The notes: generated by a model from the letters alone, not told the origin. A DNA stretch of 64,000 bases from Bog-756 sp963835465 (GCA_963835465.1 CAWIFR010000008.1:372001-436000), one strand, 5' to 3'; shown: positions 26,143 to 36,323, numbered from the stretch's first letter. Numbers and translations: made by a program.

Positions 26143-27357
26143 TCAGGCCGCCCCGAAGAGCAGGGGGGCCGACTTCACCCCGGCGATGACCGGCGAGGGG
26201 GTGCGCACGACCGGCCCGGCCAGCTCCATGGTGGCGAACCGCCCGAGCAGCTCCTCCAGCAGGATGCGCCCTTCGAGACGGGCCAGCACCGCTCCGATGC
26301 AGAAGTGGGCCCCGAACCCGAAGGCCACGTGCGGGTTGGGGTCGCGGGCGCCGTCGAACCGGTCGGCGGTGGGCCCGAACACCGACTCGTCCCGGTTGGC
26401 CGAGGCGTAGAGCATGAGCACCGGTTGGTCGGCCCCGAGCGTCTCCCCGGCCAGGGTCACCGGTCGGGTGGTGGTGCGCATGAAGGCGACCACCGGGCTG
26501 GTCCACCGCAGCATCTCCTCGATGGCCAGGGGCAGGGCCCGGGGTGCGCTGCTCAGGAACCGGTAGCGGAGGGCCTCCCACTCCCCCGGTTCCGACGCCA
26601 GCCCGACCAGGCCGCCCGACATCATGTTGCGGGTGGTCTCGTTGCCCGCCACCAGCAGCTGCACCAGGAACATGCCCAGCTCGGCGTCGGTGAGGCGGTC
26701 CCCGTCGACCTCGGCGGCACCCAGCTCGGAGATGATGTCGTCCCGCGGATGCTCCCGGCGGTCGGCCGCCGCGGCCAGCAGGTAGGTGACCATCTCCCCC
26801 GAGAGGGCCATCCGCTCCTCCTCCGACCAGTCGGTGGCCCCGGGGATCACCGCCTCGGACCACCGGAAGAACCGGGGCCACTCGTCCTCGGGCACGCCGA
26901 GCAGGTCGGAGATGACCTGGAGGGGCAGGGGCACGGCCAGCTCGGGGACGATGTCGACCGGCGTCCCCGCCTCGATGCGGTCGAGCAGGGTGACGGTGCG
27001 GGCCCGGATCCCGTCCTCCAGGGCACGCATGAAGGTGGGTCGGAACCCCGGCTGGACCAGCTTGCGGTAGCGGTCGTGGTCGGGGGGGTCGGTGTGCATC
27101 ATGGTGGGCGGCGAGGGATAGTCGGCCCCGATCTCCATGGTCAGGATGCCCTTCCCCGAGCAGAAGGTCTCCGGGTCGCGGGAGATGGCCACCACCTCCT
27201 CGTGGCGGCTGGCCACCCAGAACCCCCCGGCCTCGCTGTGGGCCATCGGGGCCTCGGCCCGGAGCCGGGCGTACAGGGGGAAGGGGTCCCCGGCGTAGAA
27301 CTCGGGGTCGAGCAGCGGCCCGGTGAGCTCGTCGGCCCCGGTATCGGTGGTGCTCAA
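26143..27357 (-). CDS. Cytochrome P450
   Basis: A soluble bacterial P450 of about 404 residues. The oxygen-binding I-helix reads LVAGNETTRNMM, the ExxR motif is in IEEMLRWTSPV, and the haem loop is FGFGAHFCIGAVLARLEGR with the ligand Cys. The PPDHDRYRKLVQPGF C-helix also fits. I chose TTG 27357 since no ATG or GTG precedes the conserved N-terminus LLDPEFYAGDPFPLYARLRA at a suitable place. The substrate may be a lipid or steroid, as for many actinobacterial P450s; no ferredoxin gene is adjacent. Confidence 0.9.
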   Translation of the reverse strand: MSTTDTGADELTGPLLDPEFYAGDPFPLYARLRAEAPMAHSEAGGFWVASRHEEVVAISRDPETFCSGKGILTMEIGADYPSPPTMMHTDPPDHDRYRKLVQPGFRPTFMRALEDGIRARTVTLLDRIEAGTPVDIVPELAVPLPLQVISDLLGVPEDEWPRFFRWSEAVIPGATDWSEEERMALSGEMVTYLLAAAADRREHPRDDIISELGAAEVDGDRLTDAELGMFLVQLLVAGNETTRNMMSGGLVGLASEPGEWEALRYRFLSSAPRALPLAIEEMLRWTSPVVAFMRTTTRPVTLAGETLGADQPVLMLYASANRDESVFGPTADRFDGARDPNPHVAFGFGAHFCIGAVLARLEGRILLEELLGRFATMELAGPVVRTPSPVIAGVKSAPLLFGAA

Positions 27358-27566
27358 CCCTCGATCCTCCCCCGCCGGTCGCCGTCCTTCGTGACATCGT
27401 CGCAGGTTCTCATGGTGCTCCCTCCCTGATCCGGGCGCCCGATCGTCCGACCCCCCGGCCGCAGTCAGTCTGCAGGATCGGTGCCCCCGATGCCACCGAC
27501 GGCGGGCAATGACCCTGGAACGGCGGTCGGTGTCGCCTACCATGGACCCTTGCCTCGGCGGCCCGC

Positions 27567-27588
27567 GACACCTGACACCTGACACCTG
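27567..27588. repeat. Short tandem repeat (GACACCT x3)
   Basis: Three perfect head-to-tail copies of GACACCT between the divergent P450 and zinc-ribbon genes, about 40 bp before the ATG at 27626. It may be a regulator site or a slippage repeat. Confidence 0.7.
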
Positions 27589-27625
27589 CCTACCCGTACC
27601 GCCCCCGCCCGAGCCGAGGTCCACG

Positions 27626-28597
27626 ATGCTCTGTCCCCAAGGCCATCCCCTTCCCGTGCCCGACTTCACGGCCCAGTTCTGCCCCACCTGTGGGGCAGCG
27701 TTGATCAACCCGTGCCCGGTCGGGCACGACAACGTGGCCAACGCCCGGTTCTGCCGCGAGTGCGGCCGCTCCATGGGGATGCCCTCGGGCACACCCACCC
27801 TGGCCAACGTGGCCATCATCCCCCCCACCACGGCCGTGGTGCGGCCGGTCCCCTTCGAGCCCGCAGTCGGCCCCGGGACGGCCGGCGCCCGTCCGACGGG
27901 TACCCCGACCCTCCTCCCGACCCCCGAGGAGCACGACCGGTCCGGAGACCACCGGCGCCGGAGAGGGCTGCTCATCGCCATCGCCGTGGTCGCCGCCGCC
28001 GTGGTGGCCGTGATCATCGCCATGCTGGTGACCTCCTCGGGCAGCCCCACCTCCTCCAACTCGCCCACCACCGCGGCGGGCCCGGCCACCACGGCCCCGC
28101 CGACCACGGTGCCGCCCACCACCTCGACCTCGACCACCCTGTCGCCCCAGGCGTCGGCCCAGGGCCAGGCCCTGGGGGCCCTGCTCACCCAGAGTGCGGG
28201 CAGCAGGAGCCAGGTGGGAACGGCCACCGCCGCCATCGCCGCCTGCGGCGACCTGGCCGGGGCCCAGGCCACGCTGACCGCCGCCCAGGCCTCGCGGCAG
28301 GCCCTGCTCGCCCAGCTCGCCCAACTCGACCTGTCGGCGCTCCCCCAGTCCTCGTCGTTGCGCACCGCCCTGACCAACGCCTGGCAGAGCTCGGCCAGCT
28401 CGGACGGCGCCTACGCCCAGTGGGCCGCTGACGAGCAGGCCAAACCGTGTGTGCCCAACGACACCGCCGACACCAGCTACCAGGCCGCGCTGGCCGCCGA
28501 CGGCCAGGCCTCGACGGGCAAGGCCCAGTTCACCTCACTGTGGAATCCCATCGCCACCTCGCTCGGGCTGCAGCAGTGGCAGCCGAACCAATTGTGA
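27626..28597 (+). CDS. Zinc-ribbon, single-pass membrane protein
   Basis: A 323-residue protein. The cytoplasmic N-terminus has two CxxC-type zinc knuckles: FCPTCGAALINPCPVGH and RFCRECGRSMG (about 12-52). A membrane helix lies at about 113-134 (LLIAIAVVAAAVVAVIIAML). A Thr/Pro-rich linker (about 140-175) and an Ala/Gln-rich helical domain outside the membrane follow (about 178-323). Function unknown; the layout resembles zinc-ribbon membrane proteins that sense or organise the envelope. Its stop overlaps the amidase start by one base (TGATG), so the two are coupled. Confidence 0.75.
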   Translation: MLCPQGHPLPVPDFTAQFCPTCGAALINPCPVGHDNVANARFCRECGRSMGMPSGTPTLANVAIIPPTTAVVRPVPFEPAVGPGTAGARPTGTPTLLPTPEEHDRSGDHRRRRGLLIAIAVVAAAVVAVIIAMLVTSSGSPTSSNSPTTAAGPATTAPPTTVPPTTSTSTTLSPQASAQGQALGALLTQSAGSRSQVGTATAAIAACGDLAGAQATLTAAQASRQALLAQLAQLDLSALPQSSSLRTALTNAWQSSASSDGAYAQWAADEQAKPCVPNDTADTSYQAALAADGQASTGKAQFTSLWNPIATSLGLQQWQPNQL

Positions 28598-29505
28598 TGG
28601 CCAGGCCGAACCGACGCCGCGCCGTGCCCGTGCTCACCGGGATCGGCGTGGTGGTGTTCATCGTCGCTGCGGTGGTGGGCTCCCATCTGTTCGGTACCCA
28701 CCCGACCGCCACCGACCCCACCTCCTCCGCCCACCCGATCCCACCGCCGACGCAACGAGCCCATCCGCCCAAGGCGGCCCGGGCCGTGCCGGCATGGGCC
28801 CACGCCGCCGCCTCCGTCGCCACCACCGACCCCCAGGCCCTGGCGGGCCGGGTGATCGTGCTCGACCCCGGTCACAACGGCGGGAACCCCGGGGCCGCCG
28901 CCACCATCGCCCAGCGGGTATGGAACGGGCGCGAGCCGGAGGCGTGCGACACCACCGGCACCGAGACCGACGCCGGCTATCCCGAGTCGCGGTTCAACTT
29001 CGCCGTGGCCACCCTGGCCCGGGCCGACCTCGAGGCCGAGGGGGCCACCGTCATCCTGACCCGGCCCAACGACACCGGGGTCGGACCCTGCGTCACCGAG
29101 CGAGCGGCGATCGGGAACGCGGCCCACGCCGACGCCGTCGTCTCCATCCACGCCGACGGCGGTCCCGCTTCGGGTCGGGGATTCGCCCTCCTCCTGCCCG
29201 TCGACGACGGGGTGAACGGCGCGGTGATCGGCCCCTCGCAGGTCCTGGGCATCGACCTGCGCAACGCCTTCCTCCCGGCCACCGGCATGCCCATCAGCGA
29301 CTACGACGGGGTCTACGGGCTGCAATCACGGGACGATCTGGCCGGAACCAATCTCACCACCGTCCCCAAGGTGTTCCTCGAGTGCGGCAACATGCGCAAC
29401 GCCACCGACGCCGCCCTGCTGACCGATCCCGCATGGCAGTCCCGGGCGGCCCGGGGGATCGCCCGGGGCATCACCACCTTCCTGGTCACACCGCCTCCCC
29501 ACTGA
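28597..29505 (+). CDS. N-acetylmuramoyl-L-alanine amidase (Amidase_3)
   Basis: Cuts the bond between muramic acid and the stem peptide of peptidoglycan. It is 302 residues with an N-terminal membrane anchor or signal (VLTGIGVVVFIVAAVVGSHL, about 11-30) and a Pro-rich linker. Zinc ligands and catalytic residues are visible: VLDPGHNGG (His), AGYPESRFNFA (Glu), VSIHADGG (His), and VFLECGNMRN (catalytic Glu). The shape is close to mycobacterial Rv3717-type amidases. Translationally coupled to the zinc-ribbon membrane protein. Confidence 0.9.
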   Translation: MARPNRRRAVPVLTGIGVVVFIVAAVVGSHLFGTHPTATDPTSSAHPIPPPTQRAHPPKAARAVPAWAHAAASVATTDPQALAGRVIVLDPGHNGGNPGAAATIAQRVWNGREPEACDTTGTETDAGYPESRFNFAVATLARADLEAEGATVILTRPNDTGVGPCVTERAAIGNAAHADAVVSIHADGGPASGRGFALLLPVDDGVNGAVIGPSQVLGIDLRNAFLPATGMPISDYDGVYGLQSRDDLAGTNLTTVPKVFLECGNMRNATDAALLTDPAWQSRAARGIARGITTFLVTPPPH

Positions 29506-29654
29506 CCCGGGGCGCGGCCGCCGGCCGCTCCCGCCGCCGCCACTCAGCGTCCCACCCTCGAGCGCGTCCGACGCGTAACATCGCCAGATCGGCGGAGCCA
29601 TGGCGGTCGTCCTGCCAAACTCGTCCAGCCTGGGCTCCTCGGGGATGGAGGCTG

Positions 29655-30590
29655 ATGACTGGCGGTCCCGGTGGTCCTGCGTCGAGGCGCATCGATGGCA
29701 GACCGGTTGCGGAGCCGTGGCGCCGGCCGGTTGTGGCCCTGGCCGCCACCGCCGCTGTCCTGCTGCTGGCGACAGGCTGTGGCGTGCGCCCGATGACCTC
29801 GGCGGCCGACCAGTCGGCCCAGGCCCCGGGCCGACTGCCCATCGAGGGCACCTACGTGCTGACCGTCACCCCCGGCCACTGCGGGCTGGGGCCCCAACCG
29901 GCCCCCGAGGTCGGCGCCGTACCGGCCACCCGGACCCTCTCGGTCCACAACGGCGCGGTGTCGGCCCTCGACAATGTCGCCGACCCCACCATCGCCTTCA
30001 CCGGCCGGGCCACGAAGGAGGGGACCGGCGCGCACCTGATCCTCCGCAACCCGGTCGACGGGGTCACCGATGACATCCACCTGACCGCGATCGACGGCGG
30101 GCTCGGCTTCGCCGCCACCGGGCAGGTCCACTCGACGGCCGGGGGCCCCGGCTGCGCGCTGGCCTTCTACGGGCGTCGGACCTCGACCACGGTGCCCTCG
30201 CCCGAGTCGGCGGCCCGTGCCAAGGCACCCACCGGCGTCACCACGACGACCCCGTCGCCCACCACGACGGCGGCGACCGGTCCGACCACCACCCCACCGC
30301 CGTCGAACGGTTGCCCGGACAGCGCCCAATTCCTGGCGGCCTGGTCCGCCCGTCCGGGGGTGGACGGATCACCCGCCGGAACGGTCACCTCGGTCGCCAC
30401 CATCCAGTGCTGGGGCGTCTGGGTCGTCGGCTTCCCGGTGGGTGGCCGCGACGGCGTCGTCCTGAGCGTGTCGAACGGACTGCACGACCTGTCCCCCCAG
30501 GAGAGCCAGCAGTTCCATCACGACATCTGCTCCGACCCCTCGGCCCCTCCGGCGCTGAAGGCCGCCGCGGTTGCCGGCTGCGCCGGCTGA
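29655..30590 (+). CDS. Lipoprotein of unknown function
   Basis: A 311-residue exported protein. A hydrophobic signal VVALAATAAVLLLATGC (about 26-42) ends in a lipobox LATGC, so it should be lipid-anchored. After a beta-rich domain (about 55-185) there is a Thr/Pro linker (VTTTTPSPTTTAATGPTTT), then a small C-terminal domain with three cysteines (NGCPDSAQF, VATIQCWG, HHDICSDP). ATG 29655 is preceded by GGAGG. No homologue recognised. It precedes the sulfur operon but has a long gap after it. Confidence 0.7.
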   Translation: MTGGPGGPASRRIDGRPVAEPWRRPVVALAATAAVLLLATGCGVRPMTSAADQSAQAPGRLPIEGTYVLTVTPGHCGLGPQPAPEVGAVPATRTLSVHNGAVSALDNVADPTIAFTGRATKEGTGAHLILRNPVDGVTDDIHLTAIDGGLGFAATGQVHSTAGGPGCALAFYGRRTSTTVPSPESAARAKAPTGVTTTTPSPTTTAATGPTTTPPPSNGCPDSAQFLAAWSARPGVDGSPAGTVTSVATIQCWGVWVVGFPVGGRDGVVLSVSNGLHDLSPQESQQFHHDICSDPSAPPALKAAAVAGCAG

Positions 30591-30755
30591 GCGGCGCAGG
30601 GACAATTGGGGGACGTACCGGGGGTTCGGTCCACGGTGCGCGCTGACCGACACCAAAACGCGTGACATGCTCCCGACCGTTACAGGACTGTCACGGATTC
30701 CTGGGTATAGCTACTTCCCAAATGCCCGACAAGCCGGTCATACTGAGATGTCACC

Positions 30756-30787
30756 CACGCTACGTGACTCAATTGCCACTTATAGTG
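30756..30787 (+). promoter_or_regulatory. Tandem CAC-N5-GTG element upstream of cysDNC
   Basis: Distal site CACGCTACGTG (30756-30766) and proximal site CACTTATAGTG (30777-30787), with centres exactly 21 bp apart; both are followed by ACT. It ends 98 bp before the cysD start. The same layout occurs before both sulfatase-family genes and the GH26-like gene. No known regulator is assigned. The 30591-30755 stretch also holds an inverted repeat CGTGACA/TGTCACG (30661-30667 and 30689-30695) and a GGTATAGCT motif that may be a -10. Confidence 0.75.
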
Positions 30788-30885
30788 ACTGACCTCCTCC
30801 CATCCAGCTAGTGAGCGGAACCGGCGCGGTCCGGCCCCGCCGGACGCCGGCCGAGCACCGCCGACCAGACAAGAAAGCAGGGACG

Positions 30886-31789
30886 ATGGCCCGACTGACC
30901 CACCTCCAGCGCCTCGAGTCCGAGAGCATCGCCATCATCCGCGAAGCGGTGGCCGAGTCCGAGCGCCCGGTGATGCTCTACTCGGTGGGCAAGGACAGTG
31001 CGGTCATGCTCCACCTGGCCATGAAGGCCTTCTATCCCGGCCTGCCGCCGTTCCCGCTCCTCCACGTGGACACCACCTGGAAGTTCCGGGCCATGTACGA
31101 GTTCCGGGACGAACTGGTCGACCCAGCTCGGCGTCGACCTGCTCGTCCATCAGAACCCTGACTGCGTGGCCCAGGAGGTCAACCCCTTCACCCACGGTTC
31201 GGCCGTCCACACCGACCTCTGGAAGACCGAGGGGCTGAAGCAGGCCCTCGACAAGTACAGCTTCGACCTGGCCTTCGGTGGGGCACGTCGGGACGAGGAG
31301 AAGTCACGGGCCAAGGAGCGGGTCTACTCGGTGCGGAGCGCACAACACCGGTGGGACCCCAAGCAACAACGACCCGAGCTGTGGAACATCTGCAACGCCC
31401 GCAAGCACCAGGGCGAGAGCGTCCGGGTGTTCCCGCTGTCCAACTGGACCGAACTGGACGTCTGGCAGTACATCTACCTCCAGGACATCCCGGTGGTCCC
31501 CCTCTACTTCGCCGCCCCCCGACCCGTGGTGGAACGGGACGGCACGCTGATCATGGTCGACGACGACCGGATGCCACTGGCTGAGGGCGAGGAGCCGGAG
31601 ATCCGCTCCGTGCGCTTCCGCACCCTCGGGTGCTACCCGCTGACCGGGGCCATCGAGAGCCAGGCCGACACGCTGCCCGGGATCATCCAGGAGATGCTGC
31701 TCACCACCACGTCGGAGCGACAGGGTCGGGTCATCGACCACGACGCCAGCGGGTCCATGGAACGCAAGAAGCAGGAGGGGTACTTCTGA
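30886..31789 (+). CDS. cysD: Sulfate adenylyltransferase subunit 2 (one apparent frameshift)
   Basis: ATP sulfurylase small subunit, forming adenylyl sulfate (APS) from sulfate and ATP with CysN. About 300 residues. The N-terminal frame has the PP-loop MLYSVGKDSAVMLHLAMKAF and LLHVDTTWKFRAMYEFRD; after one extra base near 31122, QLGVDLLVHQNPDCVAQEV, FGGARRDEEKSRAKER, FRTLGCYPLTGAIES and MERKKQEGYF complete the protein. These are textbook CysD blocks. Its stop overlaps the cysNC ATG (TGATG). The tandem CAC/GTG element upstream suggests control with the sulfatases. Confidence 0.93.
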
Positions 31790-33757
31790 TGACGCTCACG
31801 CCGGCACTGGCCCACACCGACATCGAGGAGTACCTGAGGTCCACGAGCACAAGAGTCTCCTGCGCTTCATCACCTGCGGGAGCGTCGACGACGGCAAGAG
31901 CACGCTGATCGGCCGACTGCTCTACGAGTCCAAGCTGGTCTTCGAGGACCACCTCGAGGCCCTGCACGCCGACTCCAAGAAGGTCGGGACCCAGGGCGGC
32001 GACCTCGACTTCGCCCTGCTGGTGGACGGGCTGGCCGCCGAACGCGAGCAGGGCATCACCATCGACGTGGCCTACCGGTTCTTCTCCACCGACCGCCGCA
32101 AGTTCATCGTGGCCGACACCCCGGGCCACGAGCAGTACACGCGGAACATGGTCACCGGGGCCTCGACCGCGGACGTGGCCGTGATCCTGGTGGACGCCCG
32201 GAAGGGCGTCCTCGACCAGACCCGGCGGCACAGCTATCTGGTGTCGCTCCTCGGCATCAACAAGGTGGTCCTGGCCATCAACAAGCTGGACATGGTCGGC
32301 TACTCCGAGGAGGTCACGCGGACCATCGAGGCCGAGTACCGCGCCTTCGCCGACGGCATCGGCCTGGACGACATCACCTGCATCCCGATGTCGGCCCTGC
32401 GGGGTGACAACATCACCGAACCGAGCCCGAACACGCCCTGGTACGACGGGCCCACCTTCATCGGGCTTCCTGGAGACGGTGGAGATCGAGGCCGAGGAGC
32501 AGGCCAAGCCGTTCCGGATGTCGGTGCAGTGGGTCAACCGACCCGATCTCGACTTCCGCGGCTTCGCCGGCCGGATCTCCAGCGGGGTGGTGCGGCCCGG
32601 GGACCGGGTGCGGGTGCTCCCCGACGGCCGGCTGACCACCGTGTCGCCGGGTGGTCACCTACGACGGCGACCTCGATGAGGCGGTGGCCGGCCAGTCGGT
32701 CACCCTCACCCTGGCCGACGAGATCGACATCAGCCGGGGGGACGTGCTGGCCGCGGCGGAGGACGCCCCGGGGGTGGCCGACCAGTTCGAGGCGCACCTG
32801 GTCTGGATGAGCGAGCAGGAGATGCTCCCCGGCCGGCCGTACCTGCTGAAGCTGGGCAGCCGCACGGCGGGGGCCACCGTGAGCCAGCTCAAGTACAAGG
32901 TCAACGTCAACACGCTGGAGCACACCGCGGCCAACTCGCTGGAGCTGAACGAGATCGGCGTGGGCAACGTCAGCCTCGACCGGCCCATCCCCTTCGACCC
33001 CTACGAGGCCCACCGGGAGACCGGGGGCTTCGTGCTGGTGGACCGGCTGTCCAACCACACCGTCGGGGCCGGGCTGCTGCACTTCGCGCTCCGCCGGTCG
33101 GAGAACGTGCACTGGCAGACCATGGAGATCGACCGCGACGCCCGAGCCGCCCTCAACGGCCAGCAGCCGTGCGTGGTGTGGTTCACCGGGCTGTCGGGGG
33201 CCGGGAAGTCGACCATCGCCAACCACGTCGAGCAGCGCCTGCACGCCTTCGGGCGGCACACCTACCTGCTGGACGGGGACAACGTGCGCCACGGCCTCAG
33301 CAAGAACCTCGGGTTCAGCGACGCCGACCGGGTCGAGAACATCCGGCGGGTGGCCGAGGTGGCCGCGCTGATGGCCGACGCCGGTCTGATCGTGCTGGTC
33401 TCGCTGATTTCCCCGTTCGAGGCCGAGCGTCAGATGGCCCGGGAGCTGATCGGCGAGCGACCGGTTCTGCGAGGTGTTCGTGGACACGCCGCTGGCCATC
33501 GCCGAGGAGCGGGACGTGAAGGGCCTCTACGGCAAGGCCCGGCGGGGCGAGCTGACCAACTTCACCGGGGTCGACTCGCCCTACGAGGTGCCCGCGGTTC
33601 CCCGACATCCGGCTCGACACCACCCAGGTCGAGGTGGGTGAGGCCGCCGACCAGGTGGTCGAGTACCTCCGGGAGCAGGGGACCTTCGAGCAGGAGCGCC
33701 GCCGGCATGGAGGCCCAACCGGCGTCGGGAGGATCGCTGACGACTCCGGTCCGCTGA
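31789..33757 (+). CDS. cysNC: Fused sulfate adenylyltransferase subunit 1 / APS kinase (several apparent frameshifts)
   Basis: CysN GTPase fused to CysC kinase, making APS and then PAPS. The GTPase part shows CGSVDDGKSTLIGRLL (P-loop), DTPGHEQYTRN and AINKLDMVGYS. The kinase part shows FTGLSGAGKSTIANHVEQRL, LLDGDNVRHGLSKNLGF and KARRGELTNFTGVDSPYEVP. Frame breaks near 31836, 32466, 32650, 33470 and 33597 each fit one inserted or lost base, and conserved blocks continue across all of them. The end is uncertain: the kinase should finish near 33690, with in-frame stops at 33757 or 34008 depending on a further shift. PAPS may feed sulfite formation or sulfation; no cysH is in the window. Confidence 0.9.
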
Positions 33758-33942
33758 GCGGTGGACCGTTCGACCGCCGGGGTGGGCGCTCCCGCCCGGC
33801 CCCGACTCCGAACGGATCCGAACCCCGCACCGGCCCGGCGGGACGGCGCCGCACGTCCGTCGGAAGCCCGGCCGGGGGGCAATTGACCGTGGGGTGCGGG
33901 CCTCGGGCCTTCACGGTGCGTGGCGACACTGCCTCGCCCAGC

Positions 33943-33959
33943 GGTTGCATAACGCAACC
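33943..33959. promoter_or_regulatory. Palindrome upstream of a small gene
   Basis: GGTTGC (33943-33948) and GCAACC (33954-33959) form a perfect inverted repeat around ATAAC, 45 bp before the GTG at 34005. An operator is possible. It also argues that cysNC ends before this point. Confidence 0.4.
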
Positions 33960-34004
33960 CATCTCGCACGTCGTTCGCATGGGGCAGGACGGGGCGGATT
34001 CCAG

Positions 34005-34270
34005 GTGATCTGTACCTACGCGCACGGCGAGTGCCTCCTCCGGTACTTCAGTGCGGAGGTGTTCATCGTCGGCGGCTGGTGGCTGGGCATCACCGACAGC
34101 GAGGGGGAGCTCGTCCGCACCGAGTACCTGGCCGGGGCCAACGCCACGCCGGGCACGGTCCGGGCGTGGATCGAGGACTACCTCGGCTACGAGCTGGCCG
34201 ACCGGCTGGTGGTGGCGGCCAGGTGCGAGGTGGAGGCTCAGCTCCGTGGGCCCACCCCCGAGCCAGCTGA
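34005..34270 (+). CDS. Small hypothetical protein
   Basis: GTG 34005 opens a frame reading VICTYAHGECLLRYFSAEVF, IVGGWWLGITDSEGELVRTE, YLAGANATPGTVRAWIEDYL and GYELADRLVVAARCEVEAQL, which looks like a genuine mixed alpha/beta protein of about 85 residues. The end is unclear: the frame runs to 34607 with Arg/Gly-rich sequence, but a one-base shift would stop it at 34270, just before it meets the convergent sulfatase. No family recognised. Confidence 0.5.
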
Positions 34271-35821
34271 CCGACGCCGGCCGGGTCGGACGGGATGGGC
34301 CAGGGTCGGGCGTGGCCGAGGGATCAGCTGGGGGCAGGGATCCGGCAGGCCCGGTCCCGATCCCCCGCCCAGCGGGCCCCGGGCCTCGAACCGGTCGGCC
34401 CACTGCCCGCGCCCTGTCTGGCGCAGTCGCTCGAGATACCAGCCACGTCCACCCTCGAGTGCCAGGGCCCGCCCTCGTGGAGGACCGACCACATGGGGTC
34501 GATGCCGGGGCCGACCGGCTCATGGCCTCCTCCTTCCACTCGTGGAGGAGTCCCTGCGCGTGCTGGACCACGTCGGGCCGGCCGAGGCCAGGTCGCGCTG
34601 CTCATAGGGATCGGCGGCCAGGTCGAACAGCATGACCTCGGGATAGCCATGGAAGGCGTCCCAGTAGGTCTCCATGCACAGCCAGTCCCCGAACCGGACC
34701 GAGCGCTGCGCCGTCCACGCCGCGTGGGACAGGATCAGGTGGTCGGCGTCCACTCGCCTGGCCCGAGGTCAGCGGCCCGGCGAAGGAGCGACCGTCCCAC
34801 GTCTCGGGCACCGAGGCCCCGCACAGCTCGAGCACCGTGGCCATCACGTCGATCTGATAATGCAGGCCGTCCTGGATCGGCAGCACCGAGTCGGCGAGTC
34901 CCGGCCACGCCAGGACCACGGGCAGGCGGGTGGTGAACTGGTCAGCCGTCTGGTGGTCGCAGTAGACCCCAGTTCGCCGAGGTTCTCGCCGTGGTCAGAG
35001 GAGACCATGACCGCCGTCTCCTCCAGCAGCCCCAGTGCGTCCAGTTGGTCGAGGACCTGGCCCACGTGGTGGTCGGCGTAGCGGACCCCGGTGTCGTAGC
35101 CGGCGTAGACCCGGGCGACGTCGTCCATCGAGGTGGCCTGCTGGGGCTGGCGGGTCCACTCGTCCCAGACGGTGCGGGGGCTGAACCCGGCGATCTCCTG
35201 GGCCGAGTGGGGACCGGGCTGCTCCCAGTGGGCGGCCCGGACCTCCTCGGTCAGCCACGCCGGGACCCAACCGTCATCGAAGGGGTCGCCGAACGAGGTG
35301 GGCGTCCGGTAGGGGGTGTGGGGGTCCCAGAGGTGGACATGGAGGAACCAGTCCTCCGCTGCCCGTTGCGGGCCAGCCAGTCCCGCGCCACGGCGGCGAC
35401 CTGTTCGGCGGTCTCCATGCCCCGGGTGCCCAGGTTGAAGCACTCGTTGAACCCGGCCTCGAAGTGGTAGGCGGAGTGCCGTTCGGCGAACGTGCTGATC
35501 GATGCCGTCCAGAGACCCTGGGACCGCAGGGCGCTCATCCAGCCGTTGCGGGCCAGGGAGGTCTGGAACTGCCGGTCGCGGCCCTCGGGGAACGGGTCGG
35601 TGGAGGGCCCGCCGTGGTTGATGGAGCCGTTGCGGATGCCGAACTGCCCCGAGGACAGGGCCGAGCGGGAGGGCAGGCAGGGGGTGTCCGAGGCGTGCAA
35701 TTGTCGAACCGGATGCCCTCGGCGGCCAGGGCGTCGATGGCGGGACTGGTGGCCGTGGGTAGCCGTAGCAGCCGAGGTGGTCGGCCCGAAGGGTGTCGAT
35801 GTCGAAGTAGATCAGCCTCAT
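34238..35821 (-). CDS. Arylsulfatase-family sulfatase with FGly motif (many apparent frameshifts)
   Basis: Hydrolyses a sulfate ester. About 520 residues when repaired. The N-terminus MRLIYFDIDTLRADHLGCYG gives the first metal site. The FGly motif is in HASDTPCLPSRSALSSGQFG (C-L-P-S-R), and the second metal site is VMVSSDHGENLGELG. The C-terminal part continues WDAFHGYPEVMLFDLAADPY and GGRGWYLERLRQTGRGQWAD. About eight one-base breaks occur (near 35755, 35700, 35365, 34972, 34765, 34590, 34515, 34470). Conserved residues persist throughout, so a noisy sequence is more likely than a pseudogene, but decay is not excluded. No signal peptide is seen. A CAC/GTG element lies about 260 bp upstream. 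Confidence 0.8.
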
Positions 35822-36323
35822 GGTGCCCTCTTGTCGTCGGCCCCACCGTCGACCGTTTCCGTCGCGCTACCCCGACCAACGATCAATTGGGGCCGGACGC
35901 GGTCACGACACCGCCCGCGGTGACCGGGCCGGGCGCAGGCGGCGTAGGAACGGCGCGGCGACTCGTGCCGTGGCGAGTTTGTCGTTCATCAGACGGCGGC
36001 CTACCCCCGCTCCCGTGCGATGCCGCTCACCAAGGGCATGCGGCTCTGTTCCGACCCGAAGCGGGCTCGCTCCCAGATTACCACTGATAGTGGCGATAAG
36101 GACACTGGGCGCATCGGACGGCCACCCCACCGCCGGGGCGGCGGGCGCTCCAACTGCCGGTGCTCTACCCGGTCGGCCGGGGCTGTCGGGGCCGGACCGG
36201 CCGACTCCCCCGGGGCCGGACGCCGTCGTTCGACCACCCGCCCGTCACGTCAGGACCTTCGCCCCTGGTCGCCCCCCGGCGACCGTGCCACCCTGGCGTG
36301 AGGGACAGCGAAAGGAGGCAACG
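35822..36323. other. Divergent intergenic region between sulfatase 1 and flavodoxin
   Basis: About 500 bp without a convincing gene. It holds the CAC/GTG element (36082-36113) and an inverted repeat CGGTCAC/GTGACCG (35900-35906 and 35920-35926) in the sulfatase leader. The flavodoxin ribosome site AAAGGAGG ends it. Confidence 0.6.
36082..36113 (-). promoter_or_regulatory. CAC-N5-GTG element upstream of sulfatase 1
   Basis: Read toward the sulfatase, the proximal site is CACTATCAGTG (36092-36082), perfect in both arms. At 21 bp distal is a degenerate site TGCGCCCAGTG (36113-36103), which keeps the GTG arm. The spacer keeps AT and GCCAC at the same places as in the cysD element. It lies between divergent genes and could serve the flavodoxin as well. 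Confidence 0.55.

Noticed and set aside
26143..28377. Upstream extension of the P450 frame to 744 codons
   Set aside because: The extra N-terminal sequence is antisense to the zinc-ribbon and amidase region and low in complexity; the P450 starts near 27357.
33912..33922. CACGGTGCGTG, another single match to CAC-N5-GTG
   Set aside because: No second site at 21 bp on either side.
34238..35821. Sulfatase 1 as a clear pseudogene
   Set aside because: All active-site blocks persist across the breaks, and neighbouring essential-type genes (cysD, cysNC) show the same kind of breaks, so error is more likely.
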